The notes below the pieces were generated by a model. The model was not told where the DNA came from. It was given only the letters and a program-made list of their open reading frames with translations, and made no database searches. 62,788 nucleotides of DNA from Anaerolineaceae bacterium (lineage in GTDB: Bacteria; Chloroflexota; Anaerolineae; Anaerolineales; Anaerolineaceae): NCBI GenBank assembly GCA_016927865.1, contig JAFGLU010000111.1:1-62788 (forward strand). Reading direction: 5' to 3'. Position 1 is the first letter of the stretch; each line of letters starts with the position of its first letter. Below are positions 32,829-41,856 of this stretch, one piece after another. A program made the translations under genes and the position numbers.

Positions 32829-33515
32829 TTAATGCCTTTTCCGTTCGCGGCTGTTGATGGTCATGCCGATCAGCCGTGAGACCACCACGGTCACGTAACC
32901 CACGCCAGAGAACTGCTCCATCATGGCTACCACGCGCGCAGGAACACTGATGGGCATGATATCACCCAGGCCGGTCGCCGACAGGTTGGTAAAGCTGAGA
33001 AATAGCAGTTCCACAAAGGTGGCTGCCTCTCCAGGCCGCGCGCCATTGTAGAAACTGTTGGGCAGCCAGGTCTGCAACACCAGATACGCATATCCGTAAC
33101 CCCATGCCAGCAGGGTAAAAGTGGCCCCGGCAGCAAACAGCTCATCGGTGGTCACCCAGGTATCCCGCATCATATAGGCAATCAAGCTGCCTGCCGCGTA
33201 AAAATAAAGCACCGCTTCCAGAACCGCCGACCAGCCCAACAAGAAGGGCGAATCAAGAAACGCCGATAGAATCGACAACACAAAGGCCGGAATGGCCAGC
33301 ACCCAGGCCACCCAATTCACCGCCGGGCTGCGATCCACCACCCAAACGATGAGCATCAAGATCAACCCGCCAAAGGCGCTCAGCACGGCCCGCTGGCTGT
33401 GCAGACCGTCAAACACCGCATATAAAATCAGCAAAATGAACTGCGCCGCCAGCAAGAAGGCAGAAGGGTGGTGGCCCTTAATCCATTCCCGAAGGCTCAC
33501 TTTGTCGTTTTTCAT
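32829..33515 (-). CDS. Ion channel protein with non-canonical filter
   Basis: 228 residues. Four to five hydrophobic helices precede a two-helix pore module: a pore helix and filter SFTNLSATGLGDIMP (about 173-187), then a final helix. In K+ channels the filter is TVGYGD; here it is ATGLGD, with Leu for Tyr. There is no RCK or cyclic-nucleotide domain, only a short basic tail (SRERKRH). A potassium or non-selective cation role is likely. It lies 18 bp after the DppC-like gene. Confidence 0.78.
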   Translation of the reverse strand: MKNDKVSLREWIKGHHPSAFLLAAQFILLILYAVFDGLHSQRAVLSAFGGLILMLIVWVVDRSPAVNWVAWVLAIPAFVLSILSAFLDSPFLLGWSAVLEAVLYFYAAGSLIAYMMRDTWVTTDELFAAGATFTLLAWGYGYAYLVLQTWLPNSFYNGARPGEAATFVELLFLSFTNLSATGLGDIMPISVPARVVAMMEQFSGVGYVTVVVSRLIGMTINSRERKRH

Positions 33516-33533
33516 AGGATAAATTATAGACCC

Positions 33534-34457
33534 TTACCCGGCGAAGTCAATTTCTTTGCGGGTCGATTCATTCAAATAATTCGCCAGTAGGATGAAACTG
33601 ACCGACATCAACAGAATGCACAACGACGGAATGATCAGCATCAGCGGGTTGCGGCTCATGGCTGATCGGCCCGCGTAAAACATGCCGCCCCAACTGACCA
33701 CAGTGAATTCCCCGCCGTCCACAGCGCCGGTCACCCCTACCCCAATGTAGCCCAGGATGGCTTCCAGCAAGATCACCGCTGGGACCTGATTGATGATCCA
33801 CACCAGAATCAGGTGCAGCACATTCGGCAGCAGGTGGCGCGTGAGGACCTCCCAGCGAGACGCCCCCAAGGCGATGGCCGCCTCCACAAACAACTGGGCT
33901 TTCAAGGTCAAAGTGCTTACCCGCACCATTCGTGCCAGACTCACCCAGCTCACCGCCGCAAAACCCACCGCCAGGGTGATCAAGCCGTTCAACCAGGTTG
34001 GTTCCAGGTAACTGCGGAAGATGAGAATAATGATGACGGCAAACATAATTCCTGGTAAGGACTGGACAATATCGCTGAGCAGCGTAATCCCCGCGTCCAC
34101 CCTTCCCCCCGCATAACCCGCCACCAGTCCCAGCAAAGTGCCGATCAACGCAGCCAGGGGCACAGCCGTCAGCGCCAGGAAGTAGGCCGTGCGCGTACCA
34201 TAAATCAGGCGGCTGAGAACATCTCGCCCGTAGGCGTCTGTACCCAGAGGGAACTCAGCTACCCCCGGTTTGTAAGGATTGTCCACCCAGGCTGGTGGCA
34301 AATTGGACTGCCCGCCCTCCAGGCTCCAGCGGTAGGGGTCATGCGGAGCCAGCCAGGGTGCCAGAACAGCCACCAACCCCAAGCACAGCATCACCACCAG
34401 GCTGAACCACACCGATTTGCGCCGCAAGGCCCGTCGCCAAAAGAAAGAGGCGTTCAT
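33534..34457 (-). CDS. ABC transporter permease, DppC/OppC type
   Basis: 307 residues. The N-terminal OppC_N helix (SLVVMLCLGLVAVLAPWLAP) is followed by a binding-protein-dependent transport inner membrane domain with the EAA-like loop EAAIALGASRWEVLTRHLLPN (about 184-204) that docks to an ATPase. The usual PLGTDAYGRDVLSR motif is intact. It overlaps the DppB-like gene by 4 bp. No substrate-binding protein or DppD/DppF ATPase is encoded here. Confidence 0.88.
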   Translation of the reverse strand: MNASFFWRRALRRKSVWFSLVVMLCLGLVAVLAPWLAPHDPYRWSLEGGQSNLPPAWVDNPYKPGVAEFPLGTDAYGRDVLSRLIYGTRTAYFLALTAVPLAALIGTLLGLVAGYAGGRVDAGITLLSDIVQSLPGIMFAVIIILIFRSYLEPTWLNGLITLAVGFAAVSWVSLARMVRVSTLTLKAQLFVEAAIALGASRWEVLTRHLLPNVLHLILVWIINQVPAVILLEAILGYIGVGVTGAVDGGEFTVVSWGGMFYAGRSAMSRNPLMLIIPSLCILLMSVSFILLANYLNESTRKEIDFAG

Positions 34458-35482
34458 GGCGCCCCCGGGTGCTGAATCACGCGAAGGCGTGGATCCAGGG
34501 CCGCGCAGATTCCCTCGCCGAGCATATTGATCAACAACATCCCCATTGCGTAGATCAAGGTGATGCCCAGAATGACGGGGTAATCCAACTTGAGCACAGA
34601 CTGCCAGTATTCCCGCCCCACTCCCGGAAAGGCATACAGGCTTTCTACAACAAACAACCCGGCAAACATCTCAATCAGCGCCGGGCCCAGGTAGGTGATA
34701 ATCGGAACGAGCGCATTGCGGGCCACATGCACCAGCATCACCCGCCGCTGCGTCAGGCCCTTGGCCCGCGCCGCCCTGACGTAATCCTCGCCCAGAATGT
34801 TCATAAACGACACCTGCGTCACTCGGGCGAGGCTGGCCATAGGCATGACCGCCAGCACCACCGCCGGGACGATCCAATCGCCCGGCGTGTCCCAATCGGG
34901 AAGCACCTGGGTGATACGCAGCCAGGAGGCCAGCAGGATGATGGCCAACAAGCCCAGCACAAAATTCGGAATGGAGATCAACGCCGCCAGGGCCACAGAG
35001 ATGGCCCGGCTGGTTTTCGACTTTGGCCGGGCCGCGCTGACAATGCCCAGCGGCACGCCTAACCCCACAGCGATTACAGCACCCAACAATACCAGGCGAA
35101 TGGAATACCCAAAACGGCTTTCCCAAAGGCTGCCTCCGCGTGGCGGCTCAAACAAAATGTCTTCCACCATCCGCCCGTGCTGCTGGATGGAGGGCCCCAG
35201 GTTGCCGCAGATGACGCCGCAAAAAAAGCGCCCGTCCTCGCCGATATCGCCAAACACGTAACGTGTGAACTGCCGCCACAAGGGCAGATCCAGCCCAAAG
35301 CGGCGATTCAACTCGCGAAGCATCAATGGATCGGTCGCCGTATTAGCTAAAACGCGGGGCGTGCCGGCAAAATTGTTCCAGGGCGTGCCCGGAATGGCGT
35401 GCATGAGCAAGAATGAGATCAGCGCCACCCCCAACAGGATGGCGACCATCCGTGAAACCCGCCGCGCCAGAAAACGGATCAC
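34454..35482 (-). CDS. ABC transporter permease, DppB/OppB type
   Basis: 342 residues with six hydrophobic helices. RFLARRVSRMVAILLGVALI at the N-terminus and the cytoplasmic loop EDYVRAARAKGLTQRRVMLV match DppB-type permeases. An extended external region (about 65-125; TRYVFGDIGEDGRFFCGVIC) between helix 1 and 2 is longer than in minimal DppB. ATGA-type overlaps join it to the exporter upstream and the DppC-like gene downstream, so all three are one translational unit. Confidence 0.88.
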   Translation of the reverse strand: MIRFLARRVSRMVAILLGVALISFLLMHAIPGTPWNNFAGTPRVLANTATDPLMLRELNRRFGLDLPLWRQFTRYVFGDIGEDGRFFCGVICGNLGPSIQQHGRMVEDILFEPPRGGSLWESRFGYSIRLVLLGAVIAVGLGVPLGIVSAARPKSKTSRAISVALAALISIPNFVLGLLAIILLASWLRITQVLPDWDTPGDWIVPAVVLAVMPMASLARVTQVSFMNILGEDYVRAARAKGLTQRRVMLVHVARNALVPIITYLGPALIEMFAGLFVVESLYAFPGVGREYWQSVLKLDYPVILGITLIYAMGMLLINMLGEGICAALDPRLRVIQHPGAP

Positions 35483-37350
35483 CGGTATCCTTCTGCTTGC
35501 AGGTTGAACAGGCGCGCATAGGCCCCATCCAGCACAATCAACTCCTCGTGGCTGCCCACCTCCAGAATCTTGCCCTCCGACAGCACCACAATCCGGTCCG
35601 CCATGCGCACGGTTGAGAAGCGGTGTGAAATCAACACGGCAATGCGGTCTTCGATCAATGCGCCGAAGCGTTGGAAAACCTCGTACTCTGCTTCAGCATC
35701 CAACGCTGAAGTGGGCTCGTCCAGCACCAGCACCTCAGCCTTGCGCATGAAGGCACGGGCCAGGGCAATCTTCTGCCACTGCCCACCCGAAAGCTCCAGC
35801 CCCTTCTCCCAACGCCGCCCCAGCATCGACTCATACCCCTTCGGCATCTTGGCGATGATCGGGCTGGCTCCGCCCCGCTCCGCAGCATCTTTGATTCGCT
35901 CCATGTCATCCAGTGCATCCACCTGTCCAAAGCCGATATTCTCTCGCACCGTGAACTGGTAGCGCACAAAATCCTGGAAGATAACCCCAAAACACTGGTG
36001 CAGGCTGGACAGGTCGTACTCGCGCAAATCCACCCCATCCAGCAGGATCTGCCCCTCGCTTGGGTCGTAAAGCCGCGTGAGCAGTTTGATCAAGGTGGTT
36101 TTGCCAGCGCCGTTGAGCCCCACCAGGGCGATGCGCTCACCGGGTCGAATGTGCACGTTGATCCCGCGCAGCACGTCCACCTCCGAGCCCGGATAGCGGA
36201 ACGAAACATTGCGAAACTCAATCCCCTGCCGGACGGGCGCGGGGGCCGGGCGCCCGTTCAGCGGGGCAATGAGCTGCGGCTGCAATTCCAGATAAGTCAG
36301 CAGATTATCAAGGAACAGGTTGCTCTCATACAGGCGATTCAGGCTGTCGAGCAGCGAGCGGATCGAGCTTTGTGACTGTCGGAAGATGGACAGGAACATG
36401 GTCATGTCGCCCAGGGTAATCTGTCCAGCCACTGTGCGCAGCACAATCCAGGCATAGCTGCCGTAGTACGCCAGGCTCGAAAGCAAGCCCCAGCCCAGGC
36501 CTGCCCAGGTGCGCTTCTCGGCAATGGCCCGGTCTTCTTCATAAAACTTGGTAAACAGGGTCTGGTAGCGCTTGAGCAGCGGCTCGCCCAGCCCAAACAG
36601 CTTGATTTCCTTGACCGTATCGTTGCCGGTCAAGAGCATCTCCAGGTAATTCAGCAGGCGAGCCTCGCGCGCGCGCCGGCTGACGGCCCGAAAAGCCCGC
36701 TCGGCGTACTGCGATTGGGACAGGAACGAAGGGATGGCTGAAACGAACACAATCACCGCCAACCACGGGCTAAAGCTCACCAGCAGGACCACTAAAGAAA
36801 TGATCGTGATCACCTGCTGACCCATCTGCAGTGTCGAATTGACGATGGACAGCGCGCTGGTGTCGGCCTGGCGGCGGGCGTTTTGCAGCGTGTCGTAGAA
36901 CGCCGGATTCTCAAAGAACTGCAAATCCAGGCTGATGGCCTTGCGGATGATCAGGCTGTTGATGTGGTTGGTTAGTTGCGACTGGACGATGCGGTCAAAC
37001 AAAGAGCGGATTTGCCCGGTCAGCGAGCCGGTCAGTACCAGCCCGAATTCCAGGGCCAGGTACGGGCCGACAAAGCGCAGCCCTTCCATTGGGCTCATGC
37101 CCTGGTTAGCCGCGCTGAGAATCGAGTCGATGATCAACTTGCCCACCCAGGCCTGCGCCGCCGGTAGAAAGGCCGCCACCAGCGTCAGGGCCACCCCCAT
37201 CAATGCGGTCGTGCGGCTGGCCATCCACACCAGCCGGAAAGCCTGCGGCGTGTTGCGCAAAGCTTCCCAAAATTCGCGCACCTGTTTGCTGAACCCGGCC
37301 AATAACCCGGCCGGGGATTGTTTCTCTCGGGTAGAGTTGTTGAAATTCAT
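35479..37350 (-). CDS. ABC exporter, fused membrane and ATPase domains
   Basis: 623 residues from the ATG at 37348-37350 with GGAGATC upstream. A six-helix exporter domain (about 30-340) is followed by an ATPase with Walker A GLNGAGKTTL, signature LSGGQWQKIALARA and Walker B VLVLDEPTSALD, then the H-loop ISHRFST. The fold suits export of a peptide or lipid-like compound. It is unusual as first gene of an operon whose next two products are import-type DppB/DppC permeases. The start region overlaps a decayed MITE copy. Confidence 0.9.
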   Translation of the reverse strand: MNFNNSTREKQSPAGLLAGFSKQVREFWEALRNTPQAFRLVWMASRTTALMGVALTLVAAFLPAAQAWVGKLIIDSILSAANQGMSPMEGLRFVGPYLALEFGLVLTGSLTGQIRSLFDRIVQSQLTNHINSLIIRKAISLDLQFFENPAFYDTLQNARRQADTSALSIVNSTLQMGQQVITIISLVVLLVSFSPWLAVIVFVSAIPSFLSQSQYAERAFRAVSRRAREARLLNYLEMLLTGNDTVKEIKLFGLGEPLLKRYQTLFTKFYEEDRAIAEKRTWAGLGWGLLSSLAYYGSYAWIVLRTVAGQITLGDMTMFLSIFRQSQSSIRSLLDSLNRLYESNLFLDNLLTYLELQPQLIAPLNGRPAPAPVRQGIEFRNVSFRYPGSEVDVLRGINVHIRPGERIALVGLNGAGKTTLIKLLTRLYDPSEGQILLDGVDLREYDLSSLHQCFGVIFQDFVRYQFTVRENIGFGQVDALDDMERIKDAAERGGASPIIAKMPKGYESMLGRRWEKGLELSGGQWQKIALARAFMRKAEVLVLDEPTSALDAEAEYEVFQRFGALIEDRIAVLISHRFSTVRMADRIVVLSEGKILEVGSHEELIVLDGAYARLFNLQAEGYR

Positions 37351-37459
37351 CAATGATCTCCGTGATGGAAGAGGTACAAGAGCCTTAGATTTGAAGTGCT
37401 TGCAAGGTGCACACTGGCGGATGCTTCAAAATCAGGGGCTTTTCCTACTGAGCAGTGAC
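37348..37459. mobile_element. Decayed copy F of the hairpin MITE family
   Basis: The right arm is clear (CTTTTCCTACTGAGCAGTGAC, ending at 37459). Core remnants CCTTAGATTTGAAGTGCTTG and GGATGCTTCAAAATCAGGGG pair partly. The left arm GTGATGGAAGAGG is recognisable, but the left end is guessed from the 112-bp length and would reach the exporter start codon. No target duplication remains. Confidence 0.5.
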
Positions 37460-37620
37460 CCTTTTTATTATAGCCCCACTTCGCTACTCTATGCCGTGGA
37501 CACGCGTCTGCGAGCGGCCACCCTCATGTGCGGCAAACACTCTACATTCTGCGGCAAAAGATTGTACAAGTCGCCTCAAAAGGTGGCAACCCTGTCCCGA
37601 ATCAAGGATAATTAGTCAAA

Positions 37621-37664
37621 GGACAAGGGCCGGGCAATTCTTACTGGTATTCCGGCCCTTGTCC
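37621..37664 (+). promoter_or_regulatory. Long hairpin directly before a ribosome binding site
   Basis: GGACAAGGGCCGG (37621-37633) pairs perfectly with CCGGCCCTTGTCC (37652-37664). The right arm ends two bases before GGAGGG, the RBS of the gene starting at 37681. It could be the end of an upstream transcript or a leader structure controlling translation. The rest of the 37354-37620 space shows only the decayed MITE copy. Confidence 0.6.
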
Positions 37665-37680
37665 TCGGAGGGATGCAATC

Positions 37681-38118
37681 ATGTTCTTTCGCCACCGTTT
37701 TCAAGTTCACGCGCCGCTCTCAAAAGTCGCCGAGTTTCACAGCCAATCTGCGGGCATGGCTGCCATCACCCCGCCTCCGCTAATTGTCCAACTGCACCAT
37801 GCCCCGCCTACCCTCCAAGAAGGCGACACCATGGATTTCAGCCTCAAGCTGGGGGCGTTGGGTATCCGCTGGCTGGCCCAAATCGAAGGCGTCACTTCCG
37901 CTGGGTTCACCGACCGCCAGTTGCGCGGCCCCTTTGCCGAATGGGTGCACCAGCACAAATTCTCTGCTGTGGACGAAAACACCACCGATGTAATCGACGA
38001 AATCAACCTGCGCCTCAGCCGCGACCCAATCATGTTCTTTCTCGGCCTGGGCATGCGCCTGGGTCTTCCCTTCCTCTTTGCCTTCCGCGCCTGGAAAACC
38101 CGCAGGCTGCTTGCATGA
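37681..38118 (+). CDS. SRPBCC (START-like) ligand-binding protein
   Basis: 145 residues; GGAGGGATGCAATC precedes the [62 protein letters not shown] and the C-terminal helix follow the polyketide cyclase/START pattern of a hydrophobic pocket. Many such proteins bind a lipid or carotenoid-like ligand. The stop overlaps the start of the phytoene-desaturase-like gene (ATGA at 38115-38118), suggesting joint work on a hydrophobic substrate. Confidence 0.8.
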   Translation: MFFRHRFQVHAPLSKVAEFHSQSAGMAAITPPPLIVQLHHAPPTLQEGDTMDFSLKLGALGIRWLAQIEGVTSAGFTDRQLRGPFAEWVHQHKFSAVDENTTDVIDEINLRLSRDPIMFFLGLGMRLGLPFLFAFRAWKTRRLLA

Positions 38119-39605
38119 GCCGCTCGGCCCCTCGCGTGGTGGTCATCGGCGCGGGCGTTGGCGGCCTCACCACGGCAGCGGCGCTGGCGCGTGCCGGGTT
38201 GGAGGTGACCGTTTTGGAAGCGCAAGTCTACCCCGGCGGCTGCGCAAGCACCTATTTCCACCAGGGCTATCGCTTTGACGCCGGGGCTACCCTGGCAGCC
38301 GGGTTCTATCCCGGCGGGCCGATGGACAAAGTGGCGCAGGCCACCGGAATTGAGTCCTGGCCGGCCCAAGTCACCGATACCGCCATGATCGTGCACCTGC
38401 CCGACGGGCAGCAAGTGCCACGCCGCGCCGGAGACTCGCGCTGGGATGACATTCATGCCGCCTTTGGCCAACCCGGCCTGGATTTCTTCCGCTGGCAAGA
38501 GCGCGCCGCCGATGCCCTATGGGACCTGGCTATGCGCCTGCCGCCCTGGCCGCCCCAATCCCCCGCCGACCTGATCGGCGCTGCCGCGGCGGGGCTGCCC
38601 TGGATGGTTTCTGGCTCTCGCCTTCCCCTGGCTGCCGATGCATTCCGCCCGGTAGCAGCCCGCCTGGGCAACGCTCCCGAAGCCCTACGCCTATTCGTCG
38701 ATGGGCAACTACTCATTTCGGCCCAGGCCGAGAGCGACCGCGCCAATGCCCTCTACGGCGCTTCGGCCCTCGACCTGCCCCGCCGCGGGCTTGTGCATCT
38801 TACCGGCGGCATGGGCGCCATTGCCGAAACCCTGGCTGCTGCCGTGCTCAGCAGCGGCGGGCAAGTGCGCTACCGGCAAGAAGTGACACGCATTCACACG
38901 CAGCCCGGGCAGCCCGCCTCTGTCGAGACCAAACGCGGCGAGTCAATTCCCGCAGACGTTGTCATTGCCAACCTGCCGCCCTGGAATGTGCGCGACCTGC
39001 TTGAAGGCCCTCTACCGCCTGCGCTGCGCCGCCTGCCGCCCCGCCCTCACAATGGCTGGGGGGCCTTTATGCTCTATGTCGGCCTGGATGGTTCCATCCT
39101 CCCACCAGATTTCCCTCTGCACCATCAAGTTCTCGCCGGTCGCCCACTGGGCGAAGGCAACAGCGTTTTCCTTTCCCTCAGCCCAGCCTGGGACGCCTCT
39201 CGCGCCCCTGCCGGTCAACGCGCCCTCACCATCAGCACCCACACATCGCTTGACGGTTGGTGGGAGCTTTTCGAGAACGATCGCCCGGCGTACGAAGCGC
39301 GTAAGGCTGAGTTGACCGAAAAAGCCCTCGATACAGCCGAAATCGCCCTGCCCGGCCTGCGCGAAGCGTCCCGCCTGGTGCTGCCCGGCACGCCGGTCAC
39401 CTTCCAACGTTTCACCCGCCGCGCCTGGGGCTGGGTGGGCGGCTTTCCCCAAACCAGCCTGTTCAGCACGCTCGGCCCACGCCTGGAAAGAAACCTGTGG
39501 ATGGTCGGCGACTCCATCTTCCCCGGTCAATCCACCGCGGCGGTTGCCCTGGGTGGGCTACGCGTGGCTCAAGCCGTCTTGCGCCAGATCCCCAGGCAAG
39601 GGTAA
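38115..39605 (+). CDS. FAD-dependent phytoene desaturase/CrtI-like oxidoreductase
   Basis: 496 residues from the ATG at 38115. The frame stays open upstream, but the 4-bp overlap with the SRPBCC gene fixes this start. [22 protein letters not shown] is the FAD dinucleotide loop, followed by [25 protein letters not shown] typical of CrtI/CrtD/CrtO-type enzymes. The C-terminal [20 protein letters not shown] is the second FAD motif. It may desaturate or isomerise a carotenoid-like isoprenoid, but no other carotenoid gene is adjacent. Confidence 0.85.
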   Translation: MSRSAPRVVVIGAGVGGLTTAAALARAGLEVTVLEAQVYPGGCASTYFHQGYRFDAGATLAAGFYPGGPMDKVAQATGIESWPAQVTDTAMIVHLPDGQQVPRRAGDSRWDDIHAAFGQPGLDFFRWQERAADALWDLAMRLPPWPPQSPADLIGAAAAGLPWMVSGSRLPLAADAFRPVAARLGNAPEALRLFVDGQLLISAQAESDRANALYGASALDLPRRGLVHLTGGMGAIAETLAAAVLSSGGQVRYRQEVTRIHTQPGQPASVETKRGESIPADVVIANLPPWNVRDLLEGPLPPALRRLPPRPHNGWGAFMLYVGLDGSILPPDFPLHHQVLAGRPLGEGNSVFLSLSPAWDASRAPAGQRALTISTHTSLDGWWELFENDRPAYEARKAELTEKALDTAEIALPGLREASRLVLPGTPVTFQRFTRRAWGWVGGFPQTSLFSTLGPRLERNLWMVGDSIFPGQSTAAVALGGLRVAQAVLRQIPRQG

Positions 39606-39622
39606 TACCTGCTTTTTACCGG

Positions 39623-40267
39623 TTAGCAGTCTACATAGACGTGTCCCGTCCCGAGCCCTACTACCCCATCAAAGAAAGAACCCCCGAACAGATGCCAGTC
39701 CAGGCTATTTAAATAATCTACGGCTGTCTCAGCCGTCAATGACTGGGCATCCTCTGCCGTGATGATTCCCATATAATAGCGACCCGAAGCGCGGAACGCC
39801 TCATACTCCACAAAATAATGCACCCACAGCCGCCCGCAGTGCAGGCAGCGCCGCAAATTCACCTCGCCGAACCGGCCGTTGGTTTCGTCCCTGCCCACAA
39901 ATTTAACCTTTTCATAATGATTGAAGGGCTGGGGTAAATCCAGGCAAATACATTTTTCCGGGTCAGAGGGTGCGCGCTCGGGGAAAGCAGCCAGGTTCAC
40001 CTTTTCAATGATGTCTGCCTCCGCCACGTCTCCGTGAAGTTCGCACACCAACATGATCCAGTCGTACACCCTCAACACATCCCCGTCCGACTCAACCAGC
40101 AGGTTCCGGTACCCTTCCCCGGTCAATCGTCGGGCCACAGTCAACTTGCGCAGCAAAGTCTCGTCGTACTCATTAGCCCGAATGGAAACGGCTTCTGAGT
40201 CGAAGCCTAATGCTCCCAGCGTTCCGGCCAGCTTTTCTTCCGTGTTCAATGAAGATATGTGAATCAT
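39623..40267 (-). CDS. Hypothetical protein with a CxxC pair
   Basis: 214 residues, GGAGG upstream. No family was recognised. The N-terminal 80 residues look like an alpha/beta segment (KLAGTLGALGFDSEAVSIR). The middle has CICLDLPQPF and LRRCLHCGRLWVHYFVEYEA, which could bind a metal, and the C-terminus is aromatic and glycine-rich (WHLFGGSFFDG). It converges with the desaturase-like gene, 17 bp apart. Confidence 0.6.
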   Translation of the reverse strand: MIHISSLNTEEKLAGTLGALGFDSEAVSIRANEYDETLLRKLTVARRLTGEGYRNLLVESDGDVLRVYDWIMLVCELHGDVAEADIIEKVNLAAFPERAPSDPEKCICLDLPQPFNHYEKVKFVGRDETNGRFGEVNLRRCLHCGRLWVHYFVEYEAFRASGRYYMGIITAEDAQSLTAETAVDYLNSLDWHLFGGSFFDGVVGLGTGHVYVDC

Positions 40268-40383
40268 ATGGCATCAACCTCCGGATCATTCAATTATATC
40301 CGCGCAAATCCCCACGCCACCCCAAAAAGGCCAGGACTTGCCCAATTGTGACTATTTTGGTACGATTATTTTAAGATCAAACT

Positions 40384-41520
40384 ATGAAAACCAAACGACT
40401 GCACCGCATTCTTTTCACCACGCTCAGCCTAACCCTTCTGCTGGGCGGCTGTGTTTTGCCGCAAACAATGACGGACAACTTGCCCACCGCCGGTCTGCCC
40501 ACCGAGGTTGCAGTTTGGCCCACGCTCACTCCCCCCACCCCCACCGCCACTGCCACGCCCGTCCCCACTGTTGTTCCCACGCAAACCCTTACACCGCTCC
40601 CCACGCTCACCCCCACGCCCGTCCCGCACCCGTTGGAGATCACCGCCATGCGCGCCGGGTCCTATCCCGGCAGCGACATTGTCCTCGAGCGAGAATTTGA
40701 ACCCGGCGACAACTACCACCGCTATTACGCCTCCTACCTCTCCGAAGGACTGGTCATTTACGGGCTGCTAACCGTTCCCTTCGGCGAGATGCCTCCCGGC
40801 GGCTGGCCCGCCATCGTCTTCAACCACGGCTATATCCCACCCGATGTGTATCGCACCACCGAACGCTACGTTGCCTACGTGGACCGGCTGGCCCGCAGCG
40901 GTTACATCGTCTTCCGCATTGATTACCGCGGACACGACCAATCCGAAGGCACGCCCACCGGCGCTTACAGCCACCCCGGCTACATGATCGACGTGCTCAA
41001 CGCGGTTTCATCACTGCAGCGTTTTCCCCAGGCCAACCCCGAAAAAATTGGCATGTGGGGTCATTCTATGGGCGGCTACCTGACCCTGCGCGCCATGGTC
41101 ATTGAGGACTCGGTCAAGGCTGGGGTCATTTGGGCGGGGGTGGTTGGTTCTTACCCCGACCTGCTGTACAACTGGCGCCGCAGCAGCAGCGCGCCCATTC
41201 CCACGCCCCAGCCTGGCTCGCGCCGCTGGCGCGACTCCTGGGTCGAGACCTACGGCAGGCCCGAGGAAAACCCCCAGTTCTGGGCCTCCATCTCGGCCAA
41301 CAGCTACCTGACCGATCTCTCCGGCCCGGTGCAACTGCATCACGGTACTGCCGACGCAGACGTGCCTGTGGAGTTTTCGCAAACCCTATATGAGCAAATC
41401 CAGGCCGCGGGCCGCGAATCCGAGTTATTCACCTACCCCAATGACAACCACAACATCTCCAACTACTTCACCGCCGCCATGAACAGCACTATCGAGTTCT
41501 TTGACCGGTATTTGAAATAA
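40384..41520 (+). CDS. Lipoprotein alpha/beta hydrolase (dienelactone-hydrolase/peptidase-like)
   Basis: 378 residues. The signal peptide ends in a lipobox (LLLGGC, Cys about 20), so the protein is probably lipid-anchored outside. A TPT-rich spacer (about 45-78) precedes a hydrolase domain: FNHGYIPPDVY (oxyanion region), GMWGHSMGGYLTLRA (nucleophile Ser), HHGTADADVP (Asp) and YPNDNHNIS (His). The S9-peptidase or esterase branch fits best. Likely substrates are peptides or esters in the medium. The hairpin at 41521 follows directly. Confidence 0.88.
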   Translation: MKTKRLHRILFTTLSLTLLLGGCVLPQTMTDNLPTAGLPTEVAVWPTLTPPTPTATATPVPTVVPTQTLTPLPTLTPTPVPHPLEITAMRAGSYPGSDIVLEREFEPGDNYHRYYASYLSEGLVIYGLLTVPFGEMPPGGWPAIVFNHGYIPPDVYRTTERYVAYVDRLARSGYIVFRIDYRGHDQSEGTPTGAYSHPGYMIDVLNAVSSLQRFPQANPEKIGMWGHSMGGYLTLRAMVIEDSVKAGVIWAGVVGSYPDLLYNWRRSSSAPIPTPQPGSRRWRDSWVETYGRPEENPQFWASISANSYLTDLSGPVQLHHGTADADVPVEFSQTLYEQIQAAGRESELFTYPNDNHNISNYFTAAMNSTIEFFDRYLK

Positions 41521-41542
41521 CCCCCGCCGGAAAAAGCGGGGG
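41521..41542 (+). terminator. Hairpin terminator after the lipoprotein hydrolase gene
   Basis: CCCCCGC (41521-41527) and GCGGGGG (41536-41542) pair across the loop CGGAAAAA immediately after the stop codon, followed by GATTTC. The poly-T tract is weak. Confidence 0.6.
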
Positions 41543-41638
41543 GATTTCAGAGTCGCCCAAAAGATCGGCGTTGACTCACCGAAGCCGAGAAAGTTGCCGA
41601 CCTCGGGGTATTTTCGGGCGAAAGACTTACCAGAGCGC

Positions 41639-41755
41639 TTAACCAGCTTTCTTCGCGGGCTGCTTGGCGTTCTGTTGTTCCTTCTTCTTGATTGCCTGCT
41701 CTTGTTTTTGCTTGCTAGCCTTGTTCTTGTCTTTCTTGCTGCCTTTTTCTCCCAT
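41639..41755 (-). CDS. Small lysine-rich protein (38 residues)
   Basis: A 39-codon frame from the ATG at 41753-41755 to the TAA at 41639-41641, with AAGGAGATCCATC directly upstream, an ideal RBS. The peptide starts MGEKGSKKDKNKASKQKQEQ and continues with KKKEQQ and a basic end KQPAKKAG; roughly two-fifths of residues are Lys. No hydrophobic segment is present. It is probably helical or disordered and could bind nucleic acid or ribosomes. From memory, similar short MGEKGSKKDKNK-type proteins occur in various bacteria without assigned function. Confidence 0.75.
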   Translation of the reverse strand: MGEKGSKKDKNKASKQKQEQAIKKKEQQNAKQPAKKAG

Positions 41756-41856
41756 GATGGATCTCCTTATTGTTTTTCCTGGCCAGGCACCGAATGCAGC
41801 CAGAATCATTTTACTTACCTCATTATAGCCCTTTTACACTACCTATGGTTGGTTTC

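Noticed and set aside
37455-38114. N-terminal extension of the phytoene-desaturase-like gene
   Set aside because: The extension overlaps the SRPBCC gene in another frame and contains no domain; the FAD motif begins right after the ATG at 38115.
35479-39605. Natural-product gene cluster (ABC exporter plus flavoenzymes)
   Set aside because: There is no core biosynthetic enzyme, precursor peptide or carrier protein between 32 and 42 kb.
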